From Silene noctiflora (taxonomy: Eukaryota; Streptophyta; Magnoliopsida; Caryophyllales; Caryophyllaceae): a stretch of DNA of 64,000 bases. Below are positions 48,690 through 62,300 of the stretch, in pieces (the stretch's first letter is position 1; every line of letters starts with the position of its first letter). The notes beneath the pieces were generated by a model. It was not told the DNA's origin. It was given only the letters and a program-made list of their open reading frames with translations, and did no database searches. Where the stretch lies: NCBI GenBank assembly GCA_009801015.1, contig VHZZ01000009.1, positions 235,212 to 299,211 of the forward strand. The letters run 5' to 3'. A program made the position numbers and the translations under genes.

Positions 48690-50549
48690 TCACAAGGACG
48701 AGTTCGTGAGCGACAATAGTATTGGTAGATTCTCAAGGATTATTATAAATGCGCTGCCAAGCAAGAAAATGAAGAGAAATACAAGAAGTATCTTTCCAGC
48801 ATACAGTAGATTGATTGATTGCTCCGAAACTTGTTTATTCGACAATGGTTTATTCAAGGTCTGCAAGATGAAGATACAAGTTAAGCTGACAGTTTCAGGT
48901 CATCGATAGTAATTAGCGGGCAGACTAAATGTCATCCGAACAGCAGTTTCATAAGTAGAACTGTACTTCATATCAATACTATCATAGTTGTAAAGAGTCT
49001 AAAATGATTACAGAGCAACAACAAACATTAAGACCGAAAAATACACATGCATACACTAAACGCACAACTCAATACAGAAATTAATTAACCATTACACCAG
49101 GAGTACAGAGAAATGTCATTACCTGAGTGCCTTCGCGTTTCTTGACACCTGCAAAAACAAATAAAATTTGTAACGACTACTACTATGATTGCTCCGTCAA
49201 GTTTCAAAACAAGACAATTATCGACGTATTGAGGTTTAAGATCCAAACAAGAAGACAAAAAGAGGCAGTAAAATAGACATCAAAGACAAAGAACATGAGC
49301 TATATACCTGGTTGCCCATCCAAAACAGTCTGCAACTTCCAGGCAGTTCCATAGCTTAGAAGAACAGAACTAGGACCGAAACTAATGGGCTCCTCGCCAT
49401 CCTTAACCGCCTCGATATACACCCCAAGAGGTGCACCAGCATCAAGCTTATTATTAATCAAAGACAAAGCAAACCCTGCCTTTGTTCCCGGGGAAAACCG
49501 TCTTGTAATTCCTGAGGTTTTGCACATCACCTCCAAAAACTGTCCACCCAATTACAACTCATTTTTAAAACAGCAATAATCTGATTCACCCAAAGTCAAC
49601 ACTATACATCTATACCCTCGGAATCAGCTCCGGGTATTGAGATCATACACAAATTCTCGGATGAGACACTTTCATGATAAGATTATGATAGAATCCATAT
49701 ATTGAGGTGATTGATAAATTGACAGAATTTTAGTTAAATTATCGGATGAGACGGGCTCATTAGCTTTCAAGCCTTGATCATACACAATTCTCATGTAAAA
49801 CAGTTTCATGACGAGATTGCATGAGCGATTCATATATAAGGTGGTCGGTAAATAAACACTCCGTAGGTTTTGTAGTTAAATGGGATAATATTATCGCACT
49901 AAAATAGCATGAGACATTGAGACTGATCATACCCAAATTCTCAAATAAGACGATTTCATGATAGGATTGCGTAAGCATTGACTATCATACCCAAATTCTC
50001 AAATGAGACGGTTTCATGATAACTGATAAGCTTACAATAACAACTTAACAACCCATATGATAAGGTTGGTGTCGTACTAAAATAACATGAGACCGTCTCA
50101 TAAAAACTTAAATTGTTGATCATAAACACAATTGTATGCAAAAGTAGCACAATTGAATCCTTGACAAAGTCAACACCATATAATTTAATCCTATAATAGT
50201 CAACCTACTAAATCCTCACGTCATGCTAACAGGGATGCTCGCCCAGCTAAAGGATAAATAATTTGAAGTTTTTAGTTACATTTTTCGATTTTTTTCGAAT
50301 TTACTTTATACCATTACTCATTCTCCCCTGCTGAAAAATTCCGCTCTCGCAAAGTTCAAATCTTGGCTCCGCCACGGCTGATCATACATACATACGTACT
50401 ACGATAACGAAATTGAACAATGAATCGATGATTGTGAAGTTTGTTGGGTTAAAGAGGAAAAGAAAGAGGAGACTTACAGATTGAGGAGGAGGTGTAGGAG
50501 AAGAAGGGATATCTGATGTTTGAGAAGCTTGTTTATCCATTTCCGCCAT
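48690..50549 (-). CDS. Unrecognised small plant protein with C-terminal membrane anchor; 26-nt microexon
   Basis: I do not recognise the family. Four exons, 50549-50478, 49539-49308, 49148-49123 and 48860-48690, all with GT-AG borders and matching phases, give 166 aa. Residues 1-24 are a Ser/Pro/Gln-rich, probably disordered leader (SSPTPPPQS). Residues 25-105 form a compact domain (FLEVMCKTSG...RRFSPGTKAGFALSLINNKL, then YIEAVKDGEEPISFGPSSVL and YGTAWKLQTVLDG). The 26-nt exon 3 encodes the basic linker VKKREGTQ. Exon 4 encodes a ~19-residue hydrophobic helix, ILLVFLFIFLLGSAFIIIL (about 134-152), only 14 residues from the end, so a tail-anchored membrane protein is likely, N-terminus in the cytosol. 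The domain reads like a real conserved fold because the codon phase is kept through four exons. Intron 1 carries a repeated 45-bp motif. Confidence 0.75.
49645..50030. repeat. Four dispersed copies of a ~45-bp motif in intron 1 of the unknown gene
   Basis: Copies near 49648, 49783, 49928 and 49984 follow the pattern ACACAAATTCTC, then ATGAGAC, then GTTTCATGATAAG, often preceded by ATCATACC. Spacing is irregular (about 56-145 bp). The GAGACGG-TTTCAT core resembles words repeated in the SEC3 intron array. Confidence 0.6.
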
Positions 50550-53326
50550 TGTTAAGCACGCTGTTAATTTGATTGATTGGAGATTCCAGAATCTAAACTT
50601 CTTGTTTATGTATTTTTGTACGTATTTTAACGTGCGGTTCGATCGATGCAATTCGTCACCAATCATGCCCCCGGCTTATTGTAGGCTACCGGTGGTCCTA
50701 TGCAAGTTTGGGCCGGACAAGTGTCGGGCTAGTATGATCTTCTTTGGCCCACCGATACGTCGTTCGCGAGTTTTGGGCGGAGTGGGCCGAATAGGATGTT
50801 CTGTCCATGAACAACACTATTGTAGAGCAGATATATTTGCAACCCGACTCGTTAAGAATAAGGATTATGTCGTACTTATTTTAGAAAGGTTAATAAACAT
50901 TTGTATTTGTTAAATCTCGCGCATTAGTTTACTAAATCTTACGCATTTTGCCACTCATATTTCATAATTGCTTTTCATCTTAAAAAGATAATTAAAAAGA
51001 GTTTTCTCCCTCACCTTTTTCAAAACCTAACCAATTCGTTAATAATTTGACAAAAATGGATCATAATGCTCACATAGTCACATATCATATGTAATTTTTT
51101 CTGGTTTATCAACAACGTTTTTAATACCGTATTTTAATCGATTTACCTAATGTTTTTTTTAAATTTAAAAAAAGGTTTATTTTTAAAATTAGGGTTTGAA
51201 TTGACTGCAATTACAATCAAAGTCGGGTTGTGGGGTCGTCGGGCCGGAGTAGGGTGGTCGGAGGCCGGAGGGAACTTTATGGGTGGCCGGAGGGCACAGT
51301 GTTGCTACGGTTGTGCGGTTTCTGTCGTTGGATGTCGCAAACTGATAGTAAGAACTCACGCCCATTTCAATCATTCTAAAATGAATAATGCGCCATAAGT
51401 ATTCTATATTGATGACAAGTGGACAATATCGTATTACTTTTGTGCAAGAGTACTCTTTTAGTCTTGCCAACTCCTTTCCAATTCGCATTTCTGTATAGTC
51501 TTTCCATATTTCATATACCTTTCGTTTTAACAATCCTATTTACTAATTTACAAATAATTTGCAATATCGTTAACTCACATTACACAATGATGTCTTGAAT
51601 ATCACTGTCGAATTTATCTGCTCTAGATTAACAACCTGTCATTATATCCAACAAAAAGAATCAATTAGCCTAGTCGTTACCATAATATAATATAGAAAAC
51701 AAAATCCACAGAGAAAATATTTATACTAAACTAATTAAGAATAAAAGGTAATTGTAGACGAAAATGAGGAGGGGGGATTCTATTTTGACCTTCTTTTCTA
51801 AGGTAAAAGCATCGAGAAGGGATTTTGGATAGTTAGAATGCAATTATACCAAGCAAATTTATAAGAAGTATGAATAAGTATGAAATGTAACGGCTGAATT
51901 TATGTTGGGCAGTGGTCGTTCATCTTATCAGTGAAACTGAAACATTTTAGAAGTTTAACTGTCAGTACATGAAGGGAAAGTTTTCTTTTTGGGAGGGTAT
52001 TAAATGGACAATAAGTGCTTTAATCAACTCCGTAATAGAACTTCACAAGTTATATGATGATGTAAACGTGGGATTATGAGGACATTGGCTTTTCCAACGT
52101 GGCAATCAAACATACTTTTAGTTTGTGTTTTTATATTATTTATAGATTATAGATGTGTACCTCGAAAAAAATTCATATGCCTAAGTTTCTTAGACCAAAA
52201 ACATGTAAAGCCTCATACAATTTATGCGAGTGTGTATACAAGACTCATATATTCACATTATTAGTATTTAAAGTGCATCTTGATGAGTTAAGTGCCGACT
52301 ATACTTAAATAAATCGGTATTTTACTATTATCAGTTATTCCATTCGTCCTGATTATTTCTTTATCTTTGATTTTGACAAAAAAAAAAAAGGGGAGAAAAC
52401 TATTTATGGGCGATATTATTGATGACGAGTGGACAATGACTTACGTGGATGAGTAAGTGGATTATACATACGATGTACTACCACCAATTTTAAAGTTTTT
52501 GAGCATTATAATAAAGTTTATGAGTTTTGTTTTAAAAATTATGAGTTTTACAATAAAGTTTATGAGTTCATTTACTTAGACAATTAACTCAAAAAATTAC
52601 AATAAAACTCAGTAACATTACATATAAACCTAGTTAAATTTGAGTTTTGACAAGAAAAAATTTAAATTTACATTTAAATTTTCATAAGCTCCGAAAAAAT
52701 ACACATATGCTAAAAAACAAATAAAGTTTGAGATAATAAACTCAAAAAAAATAATATATGCTCAAAAACAAATAAAGTATGAGGTAGTACATTTAACGTA
52801 TGCTCTTTTTTCTCTTACGCGGATGATCAAATAACCATGAAGAAATGTACCTAAATCCTAATAAAATAACACAAATTCTCAATGAAGACGGGCACTATCT
52901 GTCACAAGCTAAAAATGGATAGTGCTCTCTCACAATATGCAAGTGACACTATCCATGGATGCTCCATTTCTCTCCTACTTACATTTCCATTTGCCTTATT
53001 GTGAAAGAAGTATTATCCGTTTTCAACTTATAACGGATGGTGTCGGTCACAAGTAAGACGCTTTAATAAAATAAATGGACCGCTGAAAAATAAAAAGTAA
53101 ATAAATGATGGGACGAGTACACGGACTCATGGGGTACCAAATCAACCGTTCAAGGAAAGGTAAACAAAAACATTTGACACTAGTCCACAATGTCCACAGC
53201 ACACAACGGGGAAATCGGAAACATGTGCAATAACTCGTAAAAATAAAAAATCTCCGACAATCTAGATCTTCCAATTCTTCTATCAACTCATTTTCAACTA
53301 CAATCAACTAGCTAACAACAACAGCA
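50550..53326. other. Divergent intergenic region, no gene; MITE-like segments
   Basis: No coding exon recognised. 52473-52792 has 10-bp inverted ends (ATGTACTACC and GGTAGTACAT) around an AT-rich interior made of ATAAAGTTTATGAGTT words in both orientations, likely a MITE. 52887-53062 carries GACGGGCACTATCTGTCAC at one side and GGTGTCGGTCACAAGTAAGAC at the other, loosely like the GTGAC family. A GC-rich patch at 51220-51340 (GGCCGGAG repeats) is unexplained. The SEC3 5' UTR should lie just before 53327. Confidence 0.4.
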
Positions 53327-56300
53327 ATGGCGAAATCGAGTGCCGACGACCAAGAGTTGCGGCGAGCATGTGAAGTCGCCATTGAAGACACCAAGCAGAA
53401 GGTCATCATGTCTATCCGTGTCGCTAAGAGTCGCGGAGTTTGGGGAAAAGCCGGCAAATTAGGTCGTCAGATGGCCAAACCTAGGGTTCTTGCTGTTTCC
53501 GGTTAATTCCTCTTTTACTTGCTTGCTTATTTCCGATTTTACTGTTTTCTTTGCTGTGTGATGAATGTCGATGTTGTGGTTTTACTCGTTGTATGTTTAC
53601 CGCGAATTTCGGTGATTCGAAGGATTGGTTTTTTATTTTGATTGCGTATTTGATCGGATTTGAGCTCGTTTGACTGAGAATTGTGTAATTGTGTTGTTCT
53701 CCGTAGTAGACGGTAACTTAGTTGAAATTTGGAGAATTTAGTCAATTTACTTTGATAAGATTCCAAGGAACTTATGTGAGACGGTCTTACATTGAGGTAC
53801 AGTGTTAAGATATTGTTGTCGAAATCGTTACACACTTATTCTGTCACACAGCTAAGAACAAGTATTATAGTGCTCTGCAAGAAGATCTGAAGCATTTGTT
53901 TGCGATCGTGATTGCGTATTTGATTGGATTTGAGCTGGTATGACTGAGAGTTGTGTAATTGTGTTGTAGATAGCAATTTAGTTGACATTTTGAAGAGTTT
54001 ACTTTGATATGATTGGGAGGAACTTTGGTGAGACGGTTATATGGAAAGGGACAGGGAAAGAGCTTCTTGTCGCAGTTGTTAACACTTACTCTATGACACA
54101 GCTGAGAGAAGGTATAATAAGCTTAGTGCAAGTACAATAGGAGCTCTCTAAGTGCTCTCCTAGATGTTCTTCTAGGCGGTCTGAACTCCTGAAGTATTAG
54201 TTTTTGATATTGATTGTTGCGTAACTGTGATTTGTGTGCTGTAGTCTGTAGATAGTAATTTAGTGGAAATTTGGATAATTTACTCTGATAAGATTTGAAG
54301 GAACTTCAGGGAGACGGTTTTACAGCGAGGGGCGGTTTTAAGAGCTTGCCTTCGAAATCATTACACTTTCTCTGTCACACAGCTAAGAGCAAGTACTATA
54401 GAGCCCTCTAAGTGTGCTCGCAAGGTGATCTAAAGCATTAGTTTGTTATCGTGAATTCGTGATTGTTATTGCATACTGCTATGAGAGTTTTGTGTTGTAA
54501 TAGTGATTCAGTAAAATTTTTGGAGTTTACTTTGATAAGATTCGAAGGAACTTCGGTGAGACGGTCTTACAGTGAGGTACGGTGTTGACTGTTAAGAGCT
54601 CCACGTTTAAACTGTTGGCAATTACTTTATCACACAACCAGGTACCGTACGAGCTCTTTAGGAGCTCTACAAGGTTATCTGGACCACTAGCTTGGGACCG
54701 TGAGTGCGTATTAGATCGGATTCCAGCTTGTATTAATGTGAGGATCATGGTTGTATATTTGACGGTTTTATATGTTTACGGCAAAATTCGGTGATTTGAA
54801 GGAGTAGGTTTGTGTTCGTGATTGCGTACTAGGTCGGATTTTAGCTTGTGTAATTTAGTAGAAATTTTGGAGTTTACTGTGATAAGATCTGGAGGAACTT
54901 ATGAGAGACGGTCTTACTGTGAGGTATAGTTTGAAGCAGGGTTACCTAATTCGTAATACGACCAATTCGAATTCGTAAAACCAATACGCAATTCGCTCAA
55001 AATAGAGCATAATTCGATAAAATTGTAACCAAACACCATAATTCGACATAATTCGAATTTGTAATTCGCAATTCGCAGCCTGGTTGAGCAAATTAGGTAA
55101 CCCTGGACTCTGAAGAGCTTTTCGTCGAAACCATTAACACTTACTCCATCACACAGCTAAGAGCAGCTCTCTGTGTGCTCGACAGGGTGATCTGAAGCAT
55201 TAGTTTGTGATTGTGATTGTGATTGTGATTGTGATTGCAAATTAGATCAGGTTTGAGCTCGTATGACTGGGAATTGCTTAATTGTGTTCTATTGTAATTT
55301 AGTAGTAATTTGGATAATTTAGTTTGATAAGATTTGGAGGAACTTTGGTGAAATAGTATTACGGTGGGGGACAGTGTTAACAGCTCCTCGTTGAACCTGT
55401 TAACACTTACTCTATGACACAACTGAGAGAAGGTACACTAGGATCTCTCTAAGTGGTTTACTAGGTGATCTAAAGTATTAGTTTGTCATCGTGATCGCAT
55501 ATTAGATCGGATTTGAGCTCGTATGACTGCGATAGGGGTGTGTTGTAGACTTGTAGATAGTACTTTAGTAGAAACTTGGATAATTACTTTGAGAAAATTC
55601 GAAGGAATTTTGGTTAGGTGGTCTTACAGCGAGGTACAATTTTAAGAGCCTGTCACCAGAACTGTTTAACACTTACTATATGAAACAGCTAACAGCAGGT
55701 ACCATCAGAGCTCTGTAGGTGCTCTCCAACGTGATATTATTGTTGGAGATGCACTTGTTACTTTGGATGCATGACCATACGAAAAATGGAGAAAAAAATT
55801 GCTCAGTACAACTGAAACTGTATGACAAATACAGATTTTCAAAATGATTTACATCCTTTTCGAGCTCAAAAGTCTCATATTCATAAATCACATAAAAGAG
55901 CCTTGGAGAAGTTGTTGCTCTTTAGTTTCGAGAAAGCCAATAAACCTTTGCCAATAAGGAATATACTGCATCACCGTTGAGAGAGTGAGGTGACACGTAT
56001 GTGCTGCTTTTTATCACGAGACTTTGTCTAGGCTAAAAGCACTTCTAGGTCTACTGCTTTGAAGTCTGTAGAATATTAATTGTCATATTTTACAGGGACA
56101 CGAGTATTGTGTTAAGAGTATGCTTAAAATTAACATCTAACACCTTACTTTCTCTCCTTCTTTGAATTTGCTCCATTTTTAAAAATTTATGGGATGCTAA
56201 TTTTGAAATGGTTCAAATGCAAAGTATTAGAGGGAATACTTATAATAAGACCTGGATTTAGAACAATGGTGAGGAGTCTGCCCTACATGGATGTGTAGTG

Positions 56301-59300
56301 GATGTACTACGCTACACAAGTAACTGGTTTCTAAACTGATGTATTGATTCTATAGATTCTAATTTACCATTATACAATTCACCCATGTTTCCATGTTTTT
56401 TATATTTTGTCGTTTATAGTTTATTGTCCAAGTATTTTAAATTTGTTATCAATGTCACTTTATGCAGTAAAACAGAAGGCCGAGAGGACAAAAGCTTTCC
56501 TTCGTGTTTTAAAATATTCAAATGGCGGTGTTCTGGAGGTAGTATATCTTTTTATGCAATCTTTGCCTTCTCTGATACTTTTTAAAACAAGTCCTGAAAT
56601 GATGGTTTTCTCAGGTTGCTAGATTCTAATTGTTTTTAGATCATGTTGAAAATTTATTAGTCAGCTGGTGCTGAAGGTTCAAAATTGATGGCAAAACCAT
56701 GATGCACTTAGACGTAGGAAAAAATATTTGGTAAACTATTGAAATGCTGCCGATTTAGGTTCGAGACTTCAAAAATGGTATATTTCAGCTACGGTTAGTA
56801 CGGTATATGAGTTCAGAACTCGACTAACTTACCTTCATTGTTTTATCATTGCTCTTGAAGCCAGCTAAAATTTACAAGCTGAAGCATCTTTCGAAAGTGG
56901 AAGTTAACAGCAATGATCCCAGTGGATGTACGTTTACTCTGGTATTGCACATCTACCTTTTTACCTATGAGCAGAAATTTTCTGGGTCATGTGACTTTGT
57001 GGTTCTGTTGCATTTTCCATGACTTGTTTGCTGTTTTGTTTTTGATTTCTTTCCTCAGGGTTTTGACAACCTCAGGAATCAAACAGTCGCACCTCCACAG
57101 TGGACCATGAGGAACATTGATGACAGGTACTACCTTTAAAGTCCTTAATTTCCTTAGAGCTCATTTGGTTGGGTTTACAACTCATGCTTGTGATTGTGTG
57201 GACAGAAACCGTCTTCTACTCTGTATTCTAAATGTTGGCAAAGACATGCTTGGCCGTCTACCGAAGGTTGTTGGAATAGATGTTGTTGAAATGGCTCTTT
57301 GGGCGAAGGTATGTATGACGATGGCATGATAAATGTAGAATATAAATTTTAGTTCTTCTAGTTCTCTCTCGACAATAGCAATGTTATATGGATCTGCTTT
57401 TGTTACGTCCTCAGTATCGTGTACTTCTGGTTTTCTATTAGTTGGGCCTGCTATAGTATATGATAGGGAGTAGCAAATTAATTTGTTCTGTAGGTGATAC
57501 AAACTTTTCAGGGGTGGTGTTTAAGTGCAATTTGTTATCCTGATAAGTAAGCACAATGTTATATAAGGGACACCAAAGGGGTGATGCCCATGTACGAAAA
57601 TATATTATGGATACGCCCATCTACAAAAAAGACACCATGACACCCATATACCAAAGGACATTTTGAATGTCTCGACCATATACAAAATGAGAGATGGGTA
57701 ATTATACTGGCAAAATATCTAGGATAATCTTATTTACAAAAGGAAGAAAAGACAAGTTCCTATTTAGGTGAAGCATGTGGCTCCAAAATATATTATAGCT
57801 TTAAAAAATGGAACTTGAACTCTTGACTGTGAGTTTCATTTATTGAAGATAAGGTGCAGGAAACTTGCTTGCATTGTTTTATGTGCAAAGGAGATTGAAT
57901 GCTTCACCATTCAGGAGAATTGAAGGATGTAGAAATGAAGTTGTGACTTGTGAGAGGGACAGACATACCCAAAAAATGGGCTTACTAGGTGCGACATGAA
58001 TCTAATTTGATTTTGATGACAATATGGCTTTTGGGTAGGGCTGAGTGAAGGTCCACGATTCATATGGACGATTGTACTGTAGCTTGTTGTACATTTCTTT
58101 TGAGTTTTGATTCTTGCTGACCGTTTTTCTTTCTCCCCTCGTTTCTCACTTTAATTCTATTTCTTCTCCCTGGTATCTACTAATTTCGTTACGATGATCT
58201 CCTTATGGTCATGTAATCTGGCCTCATTTATAGTTTGAAGTTGAGTGTGGTCAGAGCTGGAAGGTTTTGCTTAATCCATGTAGGCATATTTGGAATATGC
58301 TAATCATGTGGTTTACTTAGGTGAGTTTAGGTAGGTCCCCTTTACCCCTCATTGTGGAGAAACCTTGACTTCTAGTGCCTGCATATGTTTGATTTCATAC
58401 ACCCTCAAAGTCAATGATGTATGATATATTCTGTGGGTGCTGATTTTCCTTTATTAACTTAACTAGTTCGCAGGATCCTTCCTTTTGAGAACTGAGAGGT
58501 TTTGGGATGATGTCTTGTTGGTATTGTACGGCATTAGTTCGTCTACTGTATCTTTCTAATGATACGAGCTCTGGTTACTGTGTCTTGGACTCCTATCTTC
58601 TGCCAAGATAATTTTTTTTGGTTCACATTGCCTACAAGTTCACATTTATTATTTTTTCACCATCTGAGACAATTATCTCTTTCACCCTTTCCGTTTACCA
58701 GCAAACATACTTCATAAAACCTAGCTATTATTCGCTACTATTGCTCTATTCCTATCCACGAGGTCTGTTACTGTCAATAGTCTTTAGGCTGTGTAAATCT
58801 TGAACAAGAACAAGTGAACAATATTAGGCACATGCACATGCACAGCCTCAGTTATTAGCTTCTTCAGAATATATTTAAAATGGGTATCTGGGGGAAAAGA
58901 AACAAGCAGACGATGGCTGATGGGATCTTACATGTTCTTTTCAATTTGAAGTTGTCATCTTTTGCTATCCGTTATGCATTCTTTTTTGCGGTTGAGTGTC
59001 AAACAACTTTAAGTATCAACCTTTCAATTTTCTTCACCCCAATGCACAGGAGAACACCCCAGCCACCACCATTACCACTCAGGTAAATTTGGATGATGGG
59101 TATGTTCCTACTACGGTGACTGAGAGGGACATGACGGTGACTGTTGAGAAGGAGCTGGTGTCCCAAGCTGAGGAGGAGGACATGGAAGCTCTTCTTGGCA
59201 CGTATGCATTCTTTCTTTCTTTGTTTTTTTTTACTGATTTTTTGGCGGTTTTATCACTCTTCAGTCTGTGTTTTGTGTGATCGACACCAAAGTATTACCA

Positions 59301-62300
59301 AAAAAGTCCTCTACTGCAGATTTTACTTGTAATTAGTTACGCCCTGGGACCCAAGGACCTGAGAAATGTTGGAAATATAATCCTATGTTACTCCGACACT
59401 TCACTTAACTGTCGGTCGGACACCGACACGACGCTCCAACACTTCAATTTAGACCACAAAATAGGAAAATTCACCAAAAATAGCCGTGTCCGACACTCCG
59501 ACACGTGTCAGATACAACACCGTGTCGGAGAGTCGGAGTAACACAAATATAATCCTCTTTGATTAATAATCTAATGAACGCATTTTCTAGTAAATGGACA
59601 AGAATTTTTTCTGCCTAAGCGTGCCAAAGCTAACTTCTATGGACACGAGCTCAACAACATTATCCTGATGAGTCAAACTGTCAAAGGTTACCCCCTGTCC
59701 ACCTATGGCAAGGTAAGGGTTATAGGATTACACAATTATACCTTTGTTCTGAAAATCAAAGAGACTATTTCCGGGTGACCTTGAATAAAATTTGCATAGA
59801 GAATGTTATTGAACCAGTACTGCTTCACAATATAAGATGTTCATAGGGTTTAGTGAGTTATTTTGTGTCATATATTCCAAGACCCAAGGATAGGAATTCT
59901 TCGACTCCATTGGGAATGAAAAATCCTCATGAAACGTCATTTGAGAATATCCCTCGTGTCAAAGGGTTTAGCCTGTACAGTGATCTTTTTTTTTTCCTTC
60001 TTCTATTGGAATCTTGTTTTACCTTGCTAGTATAGATAAGTTAAACATTGTTTTTCTGTAGTACTGCAAAACCTCTGTAGAAAAACACATTCTTAGATGC
60101 TTTTGAAGTTATTGGCTGTCAGTTGTAACTTGTAACCTTTCTATTCAAGTCGTTGACTTAGTAGATTTATTATTTTTATTTTTTTTATTTTTTTGTGGTC
60201 CTGAATTTCCTAGTTCCATAGACCTTGTATGTTGCTGGTAGATACAGCTAAGAAATCAACTGACCAATTTTTGGAAACAGTGTTATAATCTCATCAACAT
60301 ACTATGATCTTAATTTACTCCAAAATGCAGTTATGTCATGGGTATTGGTGAAGCAGGAGCTTTTTCTGAAAGGCTTAAGCGTGAACTTCAGGCCTTGGAA
60401 GCTGCTAATGTGCATGCTATCTTGGAAACAGAACCCTTGGTTGAGGAGGTAATCAGCTAATCTCAATCATACATATCTGGAACATGTAGTCCATGCAGAT
60501 ATGCTGATTGCTGTGACAGCAATTTCTAGCCTATATTGTTGTTTTAGCTGGTAAATTCCCCGTGGCTGCCTTAAGGGTTTGTGGCCTTATGTTATTTCTT
60601 GTTTGAATGCCACAGCCTCGAAGTAAATTTAAAATTCTCTTGGCTCGTACGATGAGATAAATTCATATTACAAGCTTATTTACCCGATCCCCTCCGCAGA
60701 ATCTCTTTATTTCATCATCGAGGACACTCTAGAATATCAAACCGCTAATTAAGAAATGCACGGGAAAGCGGCATATGGACTTGCGATTGTGAGGCGCCGT
60801 AACTGGAGGGAACGCCAAAGACCCACCCTTCTATCCTTTAGATAGAGAGGGAGGGCAGGGCTTTTGTTTTTTTCATGCTGTCAAGGAGGTCACCAATGGA
60901 TTTCCGCGCTGTCAAAGAGTTTAACAATGAAATACATGGCGTAATGATCGAACTGATTGGGTCATGTATGAAAATAAACTCTGCTGACTAAAAAAGTAAA
61001 AAAACCTGTTATAAAATGATGGCTTTGACATTTAAGGACATTTCTCCTCGCTAGTCTCTATTGGTCAAGGGCTTTTGTAAAATTGAATAAAAAACTCAGA
61101 TAAATTCAATGCTGTGTCTGTCTCATTAGGATAAGCTGAGGATAATCATTTTCCCGAGCATTATTAACATAGAAATGGTGCATGATCAAACCTTGAAGTG
61201 TGCTAACCAAAGATCATAATTGATGGAGTTAACATAACTACATAAGAGTAAGAAGTATAGGAACTAACAATAGTAGTTAGACTTACCTAATTGACCATTC
61301 TGTTGATGAACTTTTCATCTACATGACTACATTGATTCATTCTCCTTGGTGACATTTGTTTATGAAATTGATTGGTGAATGACAACCTTTCATATATTTC
61401 AGAGTGGGCTTCCTTAATACTCTGCAACTTCACTAATTAGCCCCATTTGCTTTTTTTTTTTTTTTTTTTTTTGATGTGAGGAGAATGCTGAAAAACATAG
61501 CTAATAAGTGAAGTGGAGGGAGTAGTATTTTGAATTCTATGGATTTATTTTTTCGTTTTCAAAGTAATATTCAATTGAATGTAACTGCCTCTTCTTCTAG
61601 GTAAATAGTAAAATTGCATTGAATAGAGTGTTACGTGCAACGTATGCTAAAAACTGCACTATTTCTTAGCTCCTAATAGGTGACAGTTACTGGAAGTCCT
61701 GAAACCATAATAAAGGGTTAAATTTGCAGCTTTGCTGTGGAATAAAGGAAAGTAGTAATTATGGAAGTCACCATTTGTGGGTGGACCTTGGGTATTCCGG
61801 CTGGAAATCATTTGGCAGAACTTTAGAAGACAATATGCTAATCCGTCTGTCAGTATACAGAGTCACCGTTCATTAAATTGTTATGAGCATGACGTTAGGC
61901 TATCCACTATTGAGTGTGGTTTATGTGGCGGTGTCCAGATGTCTCCTTCCATTCTAACTCTTCTTATGGTGTAACTATTACCCCTCCCCTTTTCTCCACA
62001 ACCATTGTTATCTGACTTACCTCCTGTCCGACCCTCCTTAGTTATTACCCTCTTAATAAGTACCCAATTCCAAGAAAACCCTTAGAAGAAGATGCAATAT
62101 TGCATGTTATTTGTGGTTTATTTAGAGATGACTTATTAATTACACATTATAATTTGCTAGCTATTTTTTCATGCAGGTATTAATAGGTCTTGATAATGCA
62201 CTAAGTTGTGTGGATGATATGGATGAGTGGCTGGGTATATTCAATGTGAAACTCAGGCACATGCGAGAAGACATTGAGTCGGTAAGTTGATGTGACTATT

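Noticed and set aside
60780-60870. Small RNA gene suggested by a GC-rich hairpin-like patch in SEC3 intron 7
   Set aside because: TCTATCCTTTAGATAGA is only a short stem; no promoter boxes or conserved family recognised.
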